64,000 nt of DNA from Arthrobacter sp. Soil764 (GCF_001428075.1 NZ_LMSI01000025.1:67330-131329), one strand, 5' to 3'. Shown: positions 7,659 through 16,407, numbered from the stretch's first letter. The notes: generated from the letters alone by a model not told the origin. A program made the numbers and translations.

Positions 7659-8840
7659 TTACCCCCGTGAGCCGGTTCCAAGCGCCATGGCCATCAATGC
7701 CGCCCGGCTGTGGACTCCGCAAGCCTGGAAGATTTGCTTGAACTGGTCCTGAACAGTGTATGGAGTCACTCCTTGGGTATCCGCCATAGTTCCTGTGTCC
7801 GCCCCGGCAGCAGCCAACCACAACAGCTCCCTCTGCCGCTGCGTAAGACCGAAGACCCGGGCGAAGATGTCCAGCCGGTCCGAAGGCATACAGCCCTGAA
7901 TGGTGACGGCCAGCGGCGGTGTCGAGCCCTCTGCGGCAGGGGCAATCCGGTTGGCTCGCAGCAGTGCCCATCTACCGGAACCAATATGCACCCTGCTCTC
8001 CGCGTCATGGTGGTCCACTCCGGCCTCCCTCGCGAGCAACTGCGCACCAACGTTCAGCACCTCGGCCGGAACCTGGTGATGCGGGACGGGACCGGGTTGC
8101 AACAGATGGAGCCACTCGTTGACCGATTCAGTCCGGCCAACCACGGCGAGGTCTTCGCTCAAGGTCAGGACACCCTGCTCGGGTAATCCCTGCCTCCCTC
8201 TACCCGGCCCAGGGGCCATGTCCTGTCGAGAAGGTGCACCGGGCAGCGCAGAGTCGCCTTTCCGGGAAGCCAGATCCAGCCCAACCATAACGTCGGGCGT
8301 GGTTCCTGCATGGAATTGCCTGGCCACGGAACGACGCAATCCCGGTGTCAGCGCCGCTGCCAGCTCAGCCAGGTAAGTGGTTTCTTCTTCCGTAAAGTCG
8401 TCTGCTTCTCCAGTTCGCCAGAGATCAAGCCAGGCCCAGCACCCGTGCTGGTCGGCGAAGACGACTGACAGCACGTCGCGAACGTCGTAGCGATTCAGCA
8501 CTCCCCTCCACAACAGGCTGCGGGCAGGATCACCCTGGGTTGCGTGCTGAAGGCTCAGTGCGGGGACTGAAGAGGCTATCAACCCGGTCCAGCGCGCCGG
8601 AGGGGAAAGGTACTTGAGACGGATGAGTGCTGGCAGTTCCTGCGGACAGGGAATCCTGGCCCGAGGAGCCATGCCTACCGTCGTGCGGGGGTCGCAAAGA
8701 GGCCAGACGAATGCGTCGAAGGGCACCATGGTGCCCACTTCCGTGAGCACGGCTTTTCGGAGAGCCTGGTGGTCCCGGATGGATCCAGCAAGAACCCGGA
8801 TGCGTTCAAGGCTTCGGACCATCGCCCAGGCCCTCTTCAT
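7659..8840 (-). CDS. LuxR-type transcriptional regulator, orphan
   Basis: The protein is 393 aa. Its C-terminal 60 residues form a GerE/LuxR helix-turn-helix, beginning LTQRQRELLWLAAAGADTG and including TPYTVQDQFKQIF and GVHSRAALMAMAL. The usual histidine after TV is a glutamine here. The rest has no response-regulator receiver and no ATP-binding motif, and may be a GAF-like sensor. I chose the ATG at 8838-8840: a CATACT hexamer lies 6 nt upstream and the more distal frame is Arg/Trp-rich and unlike protein. It converges with the HNH gene and diverges from a small conserved-looking gene. The effector and targets are unknown. Confidence 0.72.
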   Translation of the reverse strand: MKRAWAMVRSLERIRVLAGSIRDHQALRKAVLTEVGTMVPFDAFVWPLCDPRTTVGMAPRARIPCPQELPALIRLKYLSPPARWTGLIASSVPALSLQHATQGDPARSLLWRGVLNRYDVRDVLSVVFADQHGCWAWLDLWRTGEADDFTEEETTYLAELAAALTPGLRRSVARQFHAGTTPDVMVGLDLASRKGDSALPGAPSRQDMAPGPGRGRQGLPEQGVLTLSEDLAVVGRTESVNEWLHLLQPGPVPHHQVPAEVLNVGAQLLAREAGVDHHDAESRVHIGSGRWALLRANRIAPAAEGSTPPLAVTIQGCMPSDRLDIFARVFGLTQRQRELLWLAAAGADTGTMADTQGVTPYTVQDQFKQIFQACGVHSRAALMAMALGTGSRG

Positions 8841-8846
8841 TCCCCC

Positions 8847-8852
8847 AGTATG
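8847..8852 (-). promoter_or_regulatory. -10-like box of the LuxR gene, possibly leaderless
   Basis: On the minus strand CATACT lies 6 nt before the ATG at 8840. A G-run between them could alternatively act as a weak Shine-Dalgarno sequence. It fits the leaderless spacing seen elsewhere in the window, but the first base departs from TANNNT. Confidence 0.3.
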
Positions 8853-8979
8853 CTCCCGCCGGCACCACCGGACCCGACGCACCCGCCACCCAGATTTCTG
8901 GGATACCGGCCAGGGACCGTGCCGTCTATGTTGGCGGCGTGGGCAGCGCCCACGTCGGCAAACGAGTGAGGAGACTCCG

Positions 8980-9261
8980 ATGTACACCCTGCAGATCGAA
9001 CACACCATCACGGACTTCCAAACCTGGAAGACCGCTTTTGACCGCGACCCGGTCAACAGGGCGGCTTCCGGGGTGCTCTCCCACCGGATTGGCCAACCAG
9101 TCGGGGACCCGCACTACATCGTTGTTGAGCTGGACTTCGCGGATTTGGACAAGGCGGAGCGATTGCTCTCGGACCTGCGCGAACACGTGTGGCATTCCCC
9201 TGCCAACGCCCCTGCTCTCGCCGGAGCGCCAAAGACCCGCATCATCGAGGCAGCGGCCTGA
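8980..9261 (+). CDS. Small protein, possibly a dimeric alpha/beta-barrel fold
   Basis: The protein is 93 aa with no recognised catalytic motif. It opens with a beta-strand pattern (YTLQIEHTITDFQTWKTAF) followed by alternating strands and helices, which resembles ABM/EthD-like ferredoxin-fold proteins. This is only a fold-level guess. GTGAGGAGA just upstream of the ATG at 8980 is a good ribosome binding site and excludes longer starts. It diverges from the LuxR gene and converges with the next gene, from which it is separated by 8 nt. Confidence 0.65.
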   Translation: MYTLQIEHTITDFQTWKTAFDRDPVNRAASGVLSHRIGQPVGDPHYIVVELDFADLDKAERLLSDLREHVWHSPANAPALAGAPKTRIIEAAA

Positions 9262-9269
9262 ACCGCTGT

Positions 9270-9776
9270 TCAGACGCGGTGGAACTCCGAGCGCATGAAC
9301 GGCCTGTAGGGCGAAGCCTTGCCGTTGGTGCCAGCGTCAGGGGCGTCGCCGCCGTCGTCCTTGCCCATCACCCGCAACTCGGTGACGTGAATGAGGATAT
9401 CCCCCTCAACGTGGACTGAATGCCGTGTCCACCCGGCGTCGCTGGGGCGCTCAACGCGCAGGACGCCGTCGCGCCAGGTACATCGGGCGGCGCTGCCTGG
9501 CGGCACACCGGTGCTGTCGACGTAGTACCAGAGCACATCCTTGCGGACCGGATCAACCGTGAAAATTCCATGGCCTTCAAAATGGCTGCCGTCCGGCTCA
9601 ACGTGCCGGTAGCTCTGCACAACACCGAGGCCTCCGGCCACCTGGTGGTAGGACACCTCGGCGTCCACGCTGTGCTCCGGCCCCCAGGGACCGGAAGCCA
9701 CATACGTGTGGCCCCGCCAGTGCCCCACCAGACGGGATAGCCCCGGATGGGTGCGCTCCACTGTTGGCCCGTTCAC
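9270..9776 (-). CDS. DUF1579-like protein
   Basis: The protein (168 aa) looks like a calycin-type beta-barrel. Its N-terminal LSRLVGHWRGHTYVA resembles the LxGxWxG start of DUF1579 and heme-nitrobindin-like families, and strand-rich sequence follows. No function can be assigned. The GTG at 9774-9776 is preceded by AGGAGGTGG, an unusually strong ribosome binding site, which fixes this start. It stands alone on the minus strand between the M16 peptidase gene and a small gene that converges on it. Confidence 0.7.
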   Translation of the reverse strand: MNGPTVERTHPGLSRLVGHWRGHTYVASGPWGPEHSVDAEVSYHQVAGGLGVVQSYRHVEPDGSHFEGHGIFTVDPVRKDVLWYYVDSTGVPPGSAARCTWRDGVLRVERPSDAGWTRHSVHVEGDILIHVTELRVMGKDDGGDAPDAGTNGKASPYRPFMRSEFHRV

Positions 9777-9845
9777 CGTTCCGCCACCTCCTGCCGAAGA
9801 TCATTCCCCCTCAGGATGGGCTCTCCAGGGCCGGGCCGCCAGTGT

Positions 9846-9869
9846 CCCACGGCAACAGTCTCCCGTGGG
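9846..9869 (-). terminator. Hairpin after the M16 peptidase gene
   Basis: CCCACGG and CCGTGGG form a 7-bp stem around a short loop, about 25 nt past the stop of the M16 gene in the minus direction. There is no T-run, so it may be a pause or RNA-stabilising hairpin and not a classical terminator. Confidence 0.3.
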
Positions 9870-9894
9870 CAGCATTGCCCGGTGGCTCCAGGTG

Positions 9895-11238
9895 CTACAG
9901 CCCGAAGGTTTCGGTCTCATCGAAGGGACCCACTACGGTGATGGTCCGCGGCGCGGCAGCGAGTTCGGCCGCAAGTTCCTGGACCTGTTCGGTGGTGACG
10001 GCTTTGATCAGCCGCAGGGTTTCATCAATGTCCTGGTATTCACCGGACACCAGTTCGGCGCGGCCCAGCCGGGACATCCGCGAGCCGGTGTCTTCCAGTG
10101 CAAGGACGATTCCGCCGCCGAGTTGTCCCACGGCCTTGCGGAGTTCGTCGTCGGAAATTCCATGTTCGGCGAGCTTGTCGAGCTCAATACCAAGCAGGTC
10201 CACAACCTGGCGCACCTTGGACGGGGTGCAACCCGCGTACATCCCAAAGTAGCCGGCGTCGGCGTAGGACGACGCAAAGGAGTAGGTGGAGTACACCAGT
10301 CCACGCTTCTCGCGAACCTCCTGGAACAGTCGGGAGGACATGCCGCCGCCGAGGACCGCGTTCAGGACACTCATGACGTAGCGCCGTTCGTCGGTGGCAA
10401 CGATCGTGGGGCATCCCATAATGATGTTTGCCTGCTCCACGGCGCGCTTGACCACATGCAGGCCGGCGGTTCCCGTGATCAGGGCGCGCTCGGTGGAGCG
10501 CCGCTGCACCGGTGCGGCGTCGGCTTCCAACGACCAACCGGCGGTCTGCAGGGCGTCCACCACCATGCCGCACACCTTGTCGTGGTCCAGGCCGCCTGCG
10601 GCGGTGATGACCAGTTCTTCGGGCTTGTAGTACCGGCGGTAGTGCTCCCACACTGAATCGCGGGCCACGGCCTTGATGGCAGCCGGGGTGCCGCCAATCG
10701 GCCGTCCAAGGGGGTGGCTGCCGAGGACCGCGGCGACGAAGTGCTCGTGCGCAACATCCGTGGGGTCATCGCTGTCCATCGCGATTTCCTCCAGGATGAC
10801 ATCCCGTTCCTGCTCCATCTCGTCAGGGTCCAGCACAGCGCCGGTGATCATGTCCGCGATGACATCGATGGCCATGGGCAGGTCGGAGTCCAGGACGCGG
10901 GCAAAGTAGCACGTGCTTTCCTTGGCTGTTGCCGCGTTTGATTCACCGCCCACCTCATCAAAGGCAGAGGCAATTTCCAGGGCCGTGCGGCGCCTGGTGC
11001 CTTTGAACAGCAGGTGCTCCAGGAAGTGGGTGGACCCGTGCTGGCCGGGCGCCTCGTCCCGGGACCCCACGCCCACCCAGAACCCGATGGTTGCCGACCG
11101 CTGGCCCGGCATCGCCTCCGTCAGTACCCGCACTCCCCCTGGCAGTACTGAACGGCGGACCTCGGACCCGCCGTCGGAGCCGTGGACCAGGGTGTCGCCG
11201 GCGTGGTTCTGCTCAAGCGGCAGGGGTACAACAGTCAT
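9895..11238 (-). CDS. M16 family zinc metallopeptidase (insulinase/processing-peptidase type)
   Basis: The protein (447 aa) has the inverted zinc motif HFLEH at residues 71-75. The third ligand fits Glu151, 76 residues after the last histidine as in the family. Members degrade or process peptides, and the actinobacterial copy next to pnp is often called PepR-like; its real substrate is not known. The ATG at 11236-11238 overlaps the pnp stop as ATGA, so it can be translated with pnp. A TACGAT box inside the pnp tail and an AAAGG site before the ATG suggest it also has its own promoter. Confidence 0.92.
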   Translation of the reverse strand: MTVVPLPLEQNHAGDTLVHGSDGGSEVRRSVLPGGVRVLTEAMPGQRSATIGFWVGVGSRDEAPGQHGSTHFLEHLLFKGTRRRTALEIASAFDEVGGESNAATAKESTCYFARVLDSDLPMAIDVIADMITGAVLDPDEMEQERDVILEEIAMDSDDPTDVAHEHFVAAVLGSHPLGRPIGGTPAAIKAVARDSVWEHYRRYYKPEELVITAAGGLDHDKVCGMVVDALQTAGWSLEADAAPVQRRSTERALITGTAGLHVVKRAVEQANIIMGCPTIVATDERRYVMSVLNAVLGGGMSSRLFQEVREKRGLVYSTYSFASSYADAGYFGMYAGCTPSKVRQVVDLLGIELDKLAEHGISDDELRKAVGQLGGGIVLALEDTGSRMSRLGRAELVSGEYQDIDETLRLIKAVTTEQVQELAAELAAAPRTITVVGPFDETETFGL

Positions 11239-13586
11239 TGATGCCTTTCAGGACGGGCAGCCGGGATCTGGCTGCCATCGTAACAGCGGCGGGACCGGTG
11301 GATCATCCCCTGTTCTCCAACCAGTGGGAAGTGTTCCGATCCTCGGGCCAGCCCACTCCGGGCCCGTATTCCCGGAGCCTCCGCGCCTTCTTCCTCGGCA
11401 ACCACCGGGGCGAGCGAGAGCTTTCCACGGTCATCGATCTTGGTGATTTCCACCTGGACCTTCTGGCCCACCGACACAACGTCGTCGACGTTGTCCACGC
11501 GCTTGCCGTTGGCCAGCTTGCGGAGCTCGGAGATGTGCAGGAGGCCGTCCTTGCCCGGGGTCAGCGACACGAAGGCACCGAAGGTGGTGGTCTTGACGAC
11601 CGTGCCCAGGTAACGCTCGCCGATCTCGGGGACCTGCGGGTTGGCGATGGCGTTGATGGCGGAGCGTGCTGCATCCGCAGACGGACCGTTCGTGGCGCCA
11701 ATGTAGACCGTGCCGTCGTCCTCGATGGAGATGTCGGCGCCGGTGTCCTCCTGGATCTGGTTGATCATCTTGCCCTTGGGGCCGATGACCTCGCCGATCT
11801 TGTCCACGGGGATCTTCACGGCGATGACGCGCGGTGCGAACTCGGAGAGCTCGTCCGGGGTGTCGATGGCCGAGTTGAGGACCTCGAGGATGTGCAGGCG
11901 TGCTTCGCGGGCCTGCTTCAGTGCTGCTGCCAGCACGGAAGCGGGGATGCCGTCGAGCTTGGTGTCCAGCTGAATGGCCGTGACGAACTCGGAGGTACCG
12001 GCAACCTTGAAGTCCATGTCACCGAAGGCGTCTTCGGCGCCGAGGATGTCGGTCAGGGCCGCGTAGCGGGTCTGGCCGTCAACCTGGTCGGAGACCAGGC
12101 CCATGGCGATGCCGGCGACGGCGGCCTTCAGGGGCACACCGGCGTTCAGCAGGGACAGGGTGGAGGCGCAGACGGAACCCATCGACGTCGAGCCGTTGGA
12201 GCCGAGGGCCTCGGACACCTGGCGGATGGCGTAGGGGAATTCCTCGCGTGAAGGCAGCACGGGCACAATGGCACGCTCTGCCAGGGCGCCGTGGCCGATT
12301 TCGCGGCGCTTGGGCGAGCCCACGCGGCCGGTCTCACCGGTGGAGTATGGCGGGAAGTTGTAGTTGTGCATGTAGCGCTTGCGCGTGACGGGAGACAGCG
12401 AGTCGATCTGCTGTTCCATCTTGAGCATGTTCAGTGTGGTGACACCCATGATCTGGGTCTCGCCGCGCTCGAAGATGGCCGAACCGTGAACGCGGGGCAG
12501 AACCTCAACTTCGGCGGTGAGCTGGCGGATGTCCGTCAGGCCACGACCGTCAATGCGGACCTGGTCCTTCAGGATGCGCTGGCGCACAACGTGCTTCGTG
12601 ACGGAGCGGAAGGCAGCGGACAGTTCCTTCTCGCGGCCTTCGAACTGGCCGGCGAGGTTGGCGAGGACCTCGTCTTTGAGTGCGTCGGAGGCGTTGTCGC
12701 GTTCCTGCTTGTCGGCGATCTGGAAGACAGCGGCAAGCTTGTCGGCGGCGGCGGATTCGACAGCCGCGTAGACGTCGTCCTCGTAATCCAGGAAGACCGG
12801 GAACTCGACAGTGGGCTTTGCAGCGCGTGCGGCCAGATCGGCCTGGGCGTCGCAGAGTGCCTTGATGAACGGCTTGGCAGCCTCGAGGCCCTCGGCCACA
12901 ACCTCTTCAGTGGGGGCGGTGGCGCCCTGTTCCTTGATGAGGTTCCAGGAGTTGTCGGTGGCTTCGGCCTCAACCATCATGATGGCGACGTCGTCACCTG
13001 CAACGCGGCCGGCAACCACCATGTTGAAGACGGAGTTCTCCAGCTGCGAGTGCTTGGGGAAAGCAACCCACTGCGATCCGTTTTCGTCGGCCACCAGGGC
13101 AACGCGGACGCCGCCGATGGGGCCGGAGAACGGGAGGCCGGACAGCTGCGTGGACATGGAGGAAGCGTTGATCGCCACCACGTCGTACAGCTCGTCGGGG
13201 TTGATGGCCAGGACGGTGACCACGATCTGGACCTCGTTGCGCAGGCCCTTGATGAATGCGGGGCGCAGCGGGCGGTCCATCAGGCGGCAGGCCAGGATGG
13301 CTTCGGTGGACGGGCGGCCTTCACGGCGGAAGAACGAGCCCGGGATGCGGCCGGCAGCGTACATGCGCTCTTCGACGTCGACCGTCAGCGGGAAGAAGTC
13401 AAAGCCTTCACGCGGGTGCTTGCCGGCAGTGGTGGCGGACAGCAGTGCGGTGTCATCGTCGATGTACACCATGGCTGCGCCGGCTGCCTGCTTGGCAAGG
13501 CGGCCGGTTTCGAAGCGGATTACGCGCTTGCCGAAACGGCCATTGTCAATGACTGCTTCCGAGAACTGGATTTCGGGACCCTCCAA
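11235..13586 (-). CDS. pnp: Polyribonucleotide nucleotidyltransferase (PNPase)
   Basis: PNPase degrades RNA phosphorolytically from the 3' end and also makes RNA tails. The protein is 783 aa. It has two RNase PH-like domains separated by an alpha-helical segment, then a KH domain (about 590-655, GEVIGPKGKMINQIQ) and an S1 domain (about 660-735). The start is TTG at 13584-13586, fixed by GGAGGTGA 5 nt upstream; longer starts add non-family residues. After the S1 domain and an acidic EEEGAEA stretch, the last 45 residues (about 739-783) are Arg-rich with rare codons and look like translated intergenic DNA. rpsO lies upstream, as in many bacteria. Confidence 0.95.
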   Translation of the reverse strand: MEGPEIQFSEAVIDNGRFGKRVIRFETGRLAKQAAGAAMVYIDDDTALLSATTAGKHPREGFDFFPLTVDVEERMYAAGRIPGSFFRREGRPSTEAILACRLMDRPLRPAFIKGLRNEVQIVVTVLAINPDELYDVVAINASSMSTQLSGLPFSGPIGGVRVALVADENGSQWVAFPKHSQLENSVFNMVVAGRVAGDDVAIMMVEAEATDNSWNLIKEQGATAPTEEVVAEGLEAAKPFIKALCDAQADLAARAAKPTVEFPVFLDYEDDVYAAVESAAADKLAAVFQIADKQERDNASDALKDEVLANLAGQFEGREKELSAAFRSVTKHVVRQRILKDQVRIDGRGLTDIRQLTAEVEVLPRVHGSAIFERGETQIMGVTTLNMLKMEQQIDSLSPVTRKRYMHNYNFPPYSTGETGRVGSPKRREIGHGALAERAIVPVLPSREEFPYAIRQVSEALGSNGSTSMGSVCASTLSLLNAGVPLKAAVAGIAMGLVSDQVDGQTRYAALTDILGAEDAFGDMDFKVAGTSEFVTAIQLDTKLDGIPASVLAAALKQAREARLHILEVLNSAIDTPDELSEFAPRVIAVKIPVDKIGEVIGPKGKMINQIQEDTGADISIEDDGTVYIGATNGPSADAARSAINAIANPQVPEIGERYLGTVVKTTTFGAFVSLTPGKDGLLHISELRKLANGKRVDNVDDVVSVGQKVQVEITKIDDRGKLSLAPVVAEEEGAEAPGIRARSGLARGSEHFPLVGEQGMIHRSRRCYDGSQIPAARPERHQ
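11277..11282 (-). promoter_or_regulatory. Candidate -10 of the M16 gene inside the pnp tail
   Basis: TACGAT on the minus strand lies about 38 nt before the M16 ATG, leaving room for a short leader with an AAAGG ribosome binding site. It sits within the last codons of pnp. No convincing -35 box is visible. Confidence 0.35.
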
Positions 13587-13591
13587 GAGAG

Positions 13592-13599
13592 TCACCTCC
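13592..13599 (-). promoter_or_regulatory. Ribosome binding site that fixes the pnp TTG start
   Basis: GGAGGTGA on the minus strand is a near-complete anti-16S match, 5 nt before TTG at 13586. It decides in favour of this non-ATG start. Confidence 0.75.
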
Positions 13600-13786
13600 G
13601 TTTCTGTTTGACGGAAGTCCAGCCGCATCAACCCGGCCAGCATCTGTCTACTGGCCCTGCACCCGGTCATCGATCGAGACCCACGGGCCGCCGGCTTCAG
13701 TCAACGAAGCCGTTCCCGGGGATCACTACCGAGGACCGCGAATGCGTGATGCGGTTGATCCTCCTGTTTAGTTTTTATTTGAAGAA

Positions 13787-13816
13787 GGCGGCCCGATCCG
13801 GAAGGAAAGGGCCGCC
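13787..13816 (-). terminator. Hairpin between rpsO and pnp
   Basis: The arms GGCGGCCC and GGGCCGCC pair perfectly around a 14-nt loop, 10 nt after the rpsO stop in the minus direction. The following sequence is only mildly T-rich, so partial termination or an RNase processing site between rpsO and pnp is as likely as full termination. In E. coli this intergenic hairpin controls pnp through RNase III. Confidence 0.5.
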
Positions 13817-13826
13817 CGAAGCCAGA

Positions 13827-14096
13827 CTAGCGGCGCAGGCCGAGGCGCTCGATGAGCGAACGGTAGCGGGCGATGTCAGTCTTCTTGAGGTAGCTCAGCA
13901 TACGCTTGCGACGACCAACCATGGCCAGCAGACCGCGCTGGGTGTGGTAATCGTGCTTGTGCTCCTTCATGTGCTCAGTCAGATCCTTGATCCGCTGGGT
14001 CAGGACAGCAACCTGGACCTCCGGTGAACCGGTGTCGCCTTCTACGGTTGCGTATTCCTTGATGATGGACTGCTTTACAGCGGCGTCAAGTGCCAC
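13827..14096 (-). CDS. rpsO: 30S ribosomal protein S15
   Basis: S15 binds the central domain of 16S rRNA early in 30S assembly. The protein is exactly 89 aa, the usual length, and carries the family sequence GDTGSPEVQVAVLTQRI and the C-terminal RRKRMLSYLKK block. The start is GTG at 14094-14096 with AAGGAG just upstream; the frame continues upstream but not with S15-like residues. It lies directly upstream of pnp. kynU ends about 200 nt further upstream, in place of the ribF-rpsO junction found in many relatives. Confidence 0.97.
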   Translation of the reverse strand: MALDAAVKQSIIKEYATVEGDTGSPEVQVAVLTQRIKDLTEHMKEHKHDYHTQRGLLAMVGRRKRMLSYLKKTDIARYRSLIERLGLRR

Positions 14097-14264
14097 AATA
14101 ACTCCTTGGGAATGTGCCGTGAGGGCCCAGGTCAGTAACTCACTGCCGGGTCTGCCGGGTACGTCCTGATCCGGCGAAGCGGAGCAGGCGGACTGCAACA
14201 GGAACCAGCCGCCACGGACTGCAGCCGGATCCATCGTCCAGTTTACCGGCCCCGGCCTGACCTT

Positions 14265-14292
14265 GTCGAAACAGTGCGGTCGAAACAGTGCG
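14265..14292. repeat. Perfect 14-bp tandem duplication next to the kynU stop
   Basis: Two exact head-to-tail copies of a 14-bp unit (GTCGAAACAGTGCG) occupy 14265-14278 and 14279-14292, ending 4 nt before the kynU stop codon. This looks like a recent slippage or recombination duplication. Confidence 0.75.
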
Positions 14293-14296
14293 CTTG

Positions 14297-15556
14297 TCAG
14301 CCCTGGAGCCGGCCCCGGATGGCCGCCATGCCCTGGAGGACTTCCGTGAAACTGGTACTCAAGGGTGACAGCCCCACCCGGATGCCGTGCGGCGAACGGA
14401 AGTCCGGGATCACGTCCCCTTCCCAGAGTGCCTCCACGGTGGCCTTGCTGAAGTGGGGATGATCCACCGTGATGTGGCCTCCCCGCTCCCCCGGGTCCCG
14501 CGGCGACGCCAGTTCCGCACCCAGCGGGGCCAGCCAGGCGTCGAAGACCTCCACGGCGAACGCGGTCAGCGCCAGGGACTTCTCCCGGATGGCAGCCATG
14601 GTGGTTTCCTCGATGAGGTCCATGGTCCCCTGCATGGCGATCATGCCGAAAATGGCAGGGGTGCCGCTGAGGAAGCCGCGGATGCCGGCGGCCGGTTCAT
14701 AACCAGCAGCCATCTCAAAGGCGTTCTTGCGCCCCATCCACCCCCAGATGGGCTGGCTCAGCGAGGGCAGGTGCCGGGCATTGACGTAGGCGAAGGCAGG
14801 CGAACCGGGACCGCCGTTGAGGTATTTGTAGGTGCAGCCGCCTGCGAAGTCCACCTCCGCGCCGTCCAGGTCGATCTCCACCGACCCCGCCGAATGGCAA
14901 AGATCCCACACCACCAGGGCGCCGGCGTCGTGCACTGCAGCGGTGATGGCGGGAAGGTCGGCCAGGTGGCCGGAGCGGTAGGCAATCTGGCTGAGGAGTA
15001 CGACGGCGGTCCGCGGCCCGGTGGCCTGGCGCACCTGCTCGAGGGTCACCCCGGCCGCGGGATCAGGCTTGATCCAGCGGAGGGTCAAGCCTTCCTCGAG
15101 GGCGATGCCCTCCACCAGGTAGCGGTCGGTGGGGAAGTTTTCGGTGTCCAGCACCAACTCGTTGCGGTCGGGGTCCTGCACCGCGGCCAGGGCTGCGCGG
15201 ATCAGTTTATAGAGGACCACGGTGGTGGAATCGGCAATGATGGTCTGGCCCGGCGCTGCCCCGAGGACGGCGCGGCCCAGCTGGTCTCCAATGGACTGCG
15301 GCATGCTGAGCCACTTTTCGTCCCAGCCGCGGATCAGGCGGCCGCCCCATTCGTCGCGGATGAAGGCGGCGACGTCGTCGGCGGTGCGCTTCAGTGGCCT
15401 GCCCAGGGAGTTGCCGTCAAGGTAGGACAGGGGCGTGTCCGTGCCGATGAAGAGGTCCCGGCAGTGCGCCAGGGGGTCCCGGCGGTCCAGCTCTTCGGCC
15501 CGCGCGCGGAGTTCTTCGGCGGTCACCCTGGTGGGGTTTTCCTGGTGGATGCTCAT
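14297..15556 (-). CDS. kynU: Kynureninase
   Basis: Kynureninase is a PLP enzyme that splits kynurenine to anthranilate and alanine. The protein is 419 aa. It has the family LDGNSLG motif near 46-52, the GWDEKW segment near 77-82, DLCHSAG at about 218-224 and the PLP lysine K244 in CTYKYLNGGPG. The start overlaps the kynA stop as ATGA, so the two genes are translationally coupled. No kynurenine formamidase is seen in the window, so that step must be encoded elsewhere or occur spontaneously. The products suggest anthranilate supply or tryptophan breakdown. Confidence 0.95.
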   Translation of the reverse strand: MSIHQENPTRVTAEELRARAEELDRRDPLAHCRDLFIGTDTPLSYLDGNSLGRPLKRTADDVAAFIRDEWGGRLIRGWDEKWLSMPQSIGDQLGRAVLGAAPGQTIIADSTTVVLYKLIRAALAAVQDPDRNELVLDTENFPTDRYLVEGIALEEGLTLRWIKPDPAAGVTLEQVRQATGPRTAVVLLSQIAYRSGHLADLPAITAAVHDAGALVVWDLCHSAGSVEIDLDGAEVDFAGGCTYKYLNGGPGSPAFAYVNARHLPSLSQPIWGWMGRKNAFEMAAGYEPAAGIRGFLSGTPAIFGMIAMQGTMDLIEETTMAAIREKSLALTAFAVEVFDAWLAPLGAELASPRDPGERGGHITVDHPHFSKATVEALWEGDVIPDFRSPHGIRVGLSPLSTSFTEVLQGMAAIRGRLQG

Positions 15557-16407
15557 TGTCCGATCTCCGTCCTGACAGCGAATAGTTCCGGGAAGAACGT
15601 CAGTTCCAGTGCCTTCTGCAGGAAGGTGACGCCGCTGGATCCCCCGGTGCCCGTCTTCATGCCGATGGTCCGCTGGACGGTGCGCAGGTGCCGGAACCGC
15701 CAGAGCTGGAAGTTGTCCTCCAGGTCAACCAGTTCCTCGCACGCCTCGTAGGCCGCCCAGTTGTCCGCCGCGTTTTCGTAGATGTGCTTGAAGAGCGGGA
15801 CCAGTTCCGGGGCGAACTCGTGCGCCCGGGTGACGTCCCGGTCCAGAACCGAACGGGGTACGTCGAAACCCTGCCGGGCGAGGTACGCCAGGAATTCGTC
15901 GTAGATGCTGGGTGCGGCCAGCAGTTCCTCCAGCATGGCATGCGCTTCGGGGTCGGATTCGAAGACCGGCAGCATCTTGCGGTTCTTGTTGCCCAAAACG
16001 AATTCGACGGCGCGGTACTGGGCGGACTGGAACCCCGACGAGTTGCCCAGGAAGCCGCGGAACTGCGAATACTCGGTGGGCGTCAGGGTAGCCAGGACGG
16101 ACCACTGCTCGGTGAGGGTCTTCTGGATGTGCTTGACCCGGGCAATGCCCTTGAGCGCCGACCCAAGATCGTCCTCCCGGAGCCAGGCGGCGGCGCTCCG
16201 CAGCTCATGCAGGACCAGCTTGAGCCACAGCTCCGTGGTCTGGTGCTGGATGATGAACAGGAGCTCGTCGTGGTGTTCGGGCTGGCTGACCGGCTGCTGG
16301 GCGCTGAGCAGCGTGGGTAATTGCAGGTAGGAGGCGTAGCTCATCCGCGAGCTGAAGTCGCGGACGATCCCCTTATCCAGCTTGCGGGTGTTCTTTTCGA
16401 CGGACAC
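15553..16407 (-). CDS. kynA: Tryptophan 2,3-dioxygenase
   Basis: This heme enzyme opens the tryptophan indole ring to N-formylkynurenine. The protein (284 aa) has the family motif QPEHHDELLFIIQHQ near 42-56 with the substrate-side histidine H55, followed by TELWLKL. The start is GTG at 16405-16407 with AAAGG 7 nt upstream. It is the first gene of a two-gene kynA-kynU operon. The pair sits between ribF and rpsO, a junction that is contiguous in many bacteria. Confidence 0.95.
   Translation of the reverse strand: MSVEKNTRKLDKGIVRDFSSRMSYASYLQLPTLLSAQQPVSQPEHHDELLFIIQHQTTELWLKLVLHELRSAAAWLREDDLGSALKGIARVKHIQKTLTEQWSVLATLTPTEYSQFRGFLGNSSGFQSAQYRAVEFVLGNKNRKMLPVFESDPEAHAMLEELLAAPSIYDEFLAYLARQGFDVPRSVLDRDVTRAHEFAPELVPLFKHIYENAADNWAAYEACEELVDLEDNFQLWRFRHLRTVQRTIGMKTGTGGSSGVTFLQKALELTFFPELFAVRTEIGQ

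Noticed and set aside
13587..13670. Longer PNPase start upstream of the TTG
   Set aside because: The added residues are not PNPase-like and the GGAGGTGA site is placed correctly only for the TTG at 13586.
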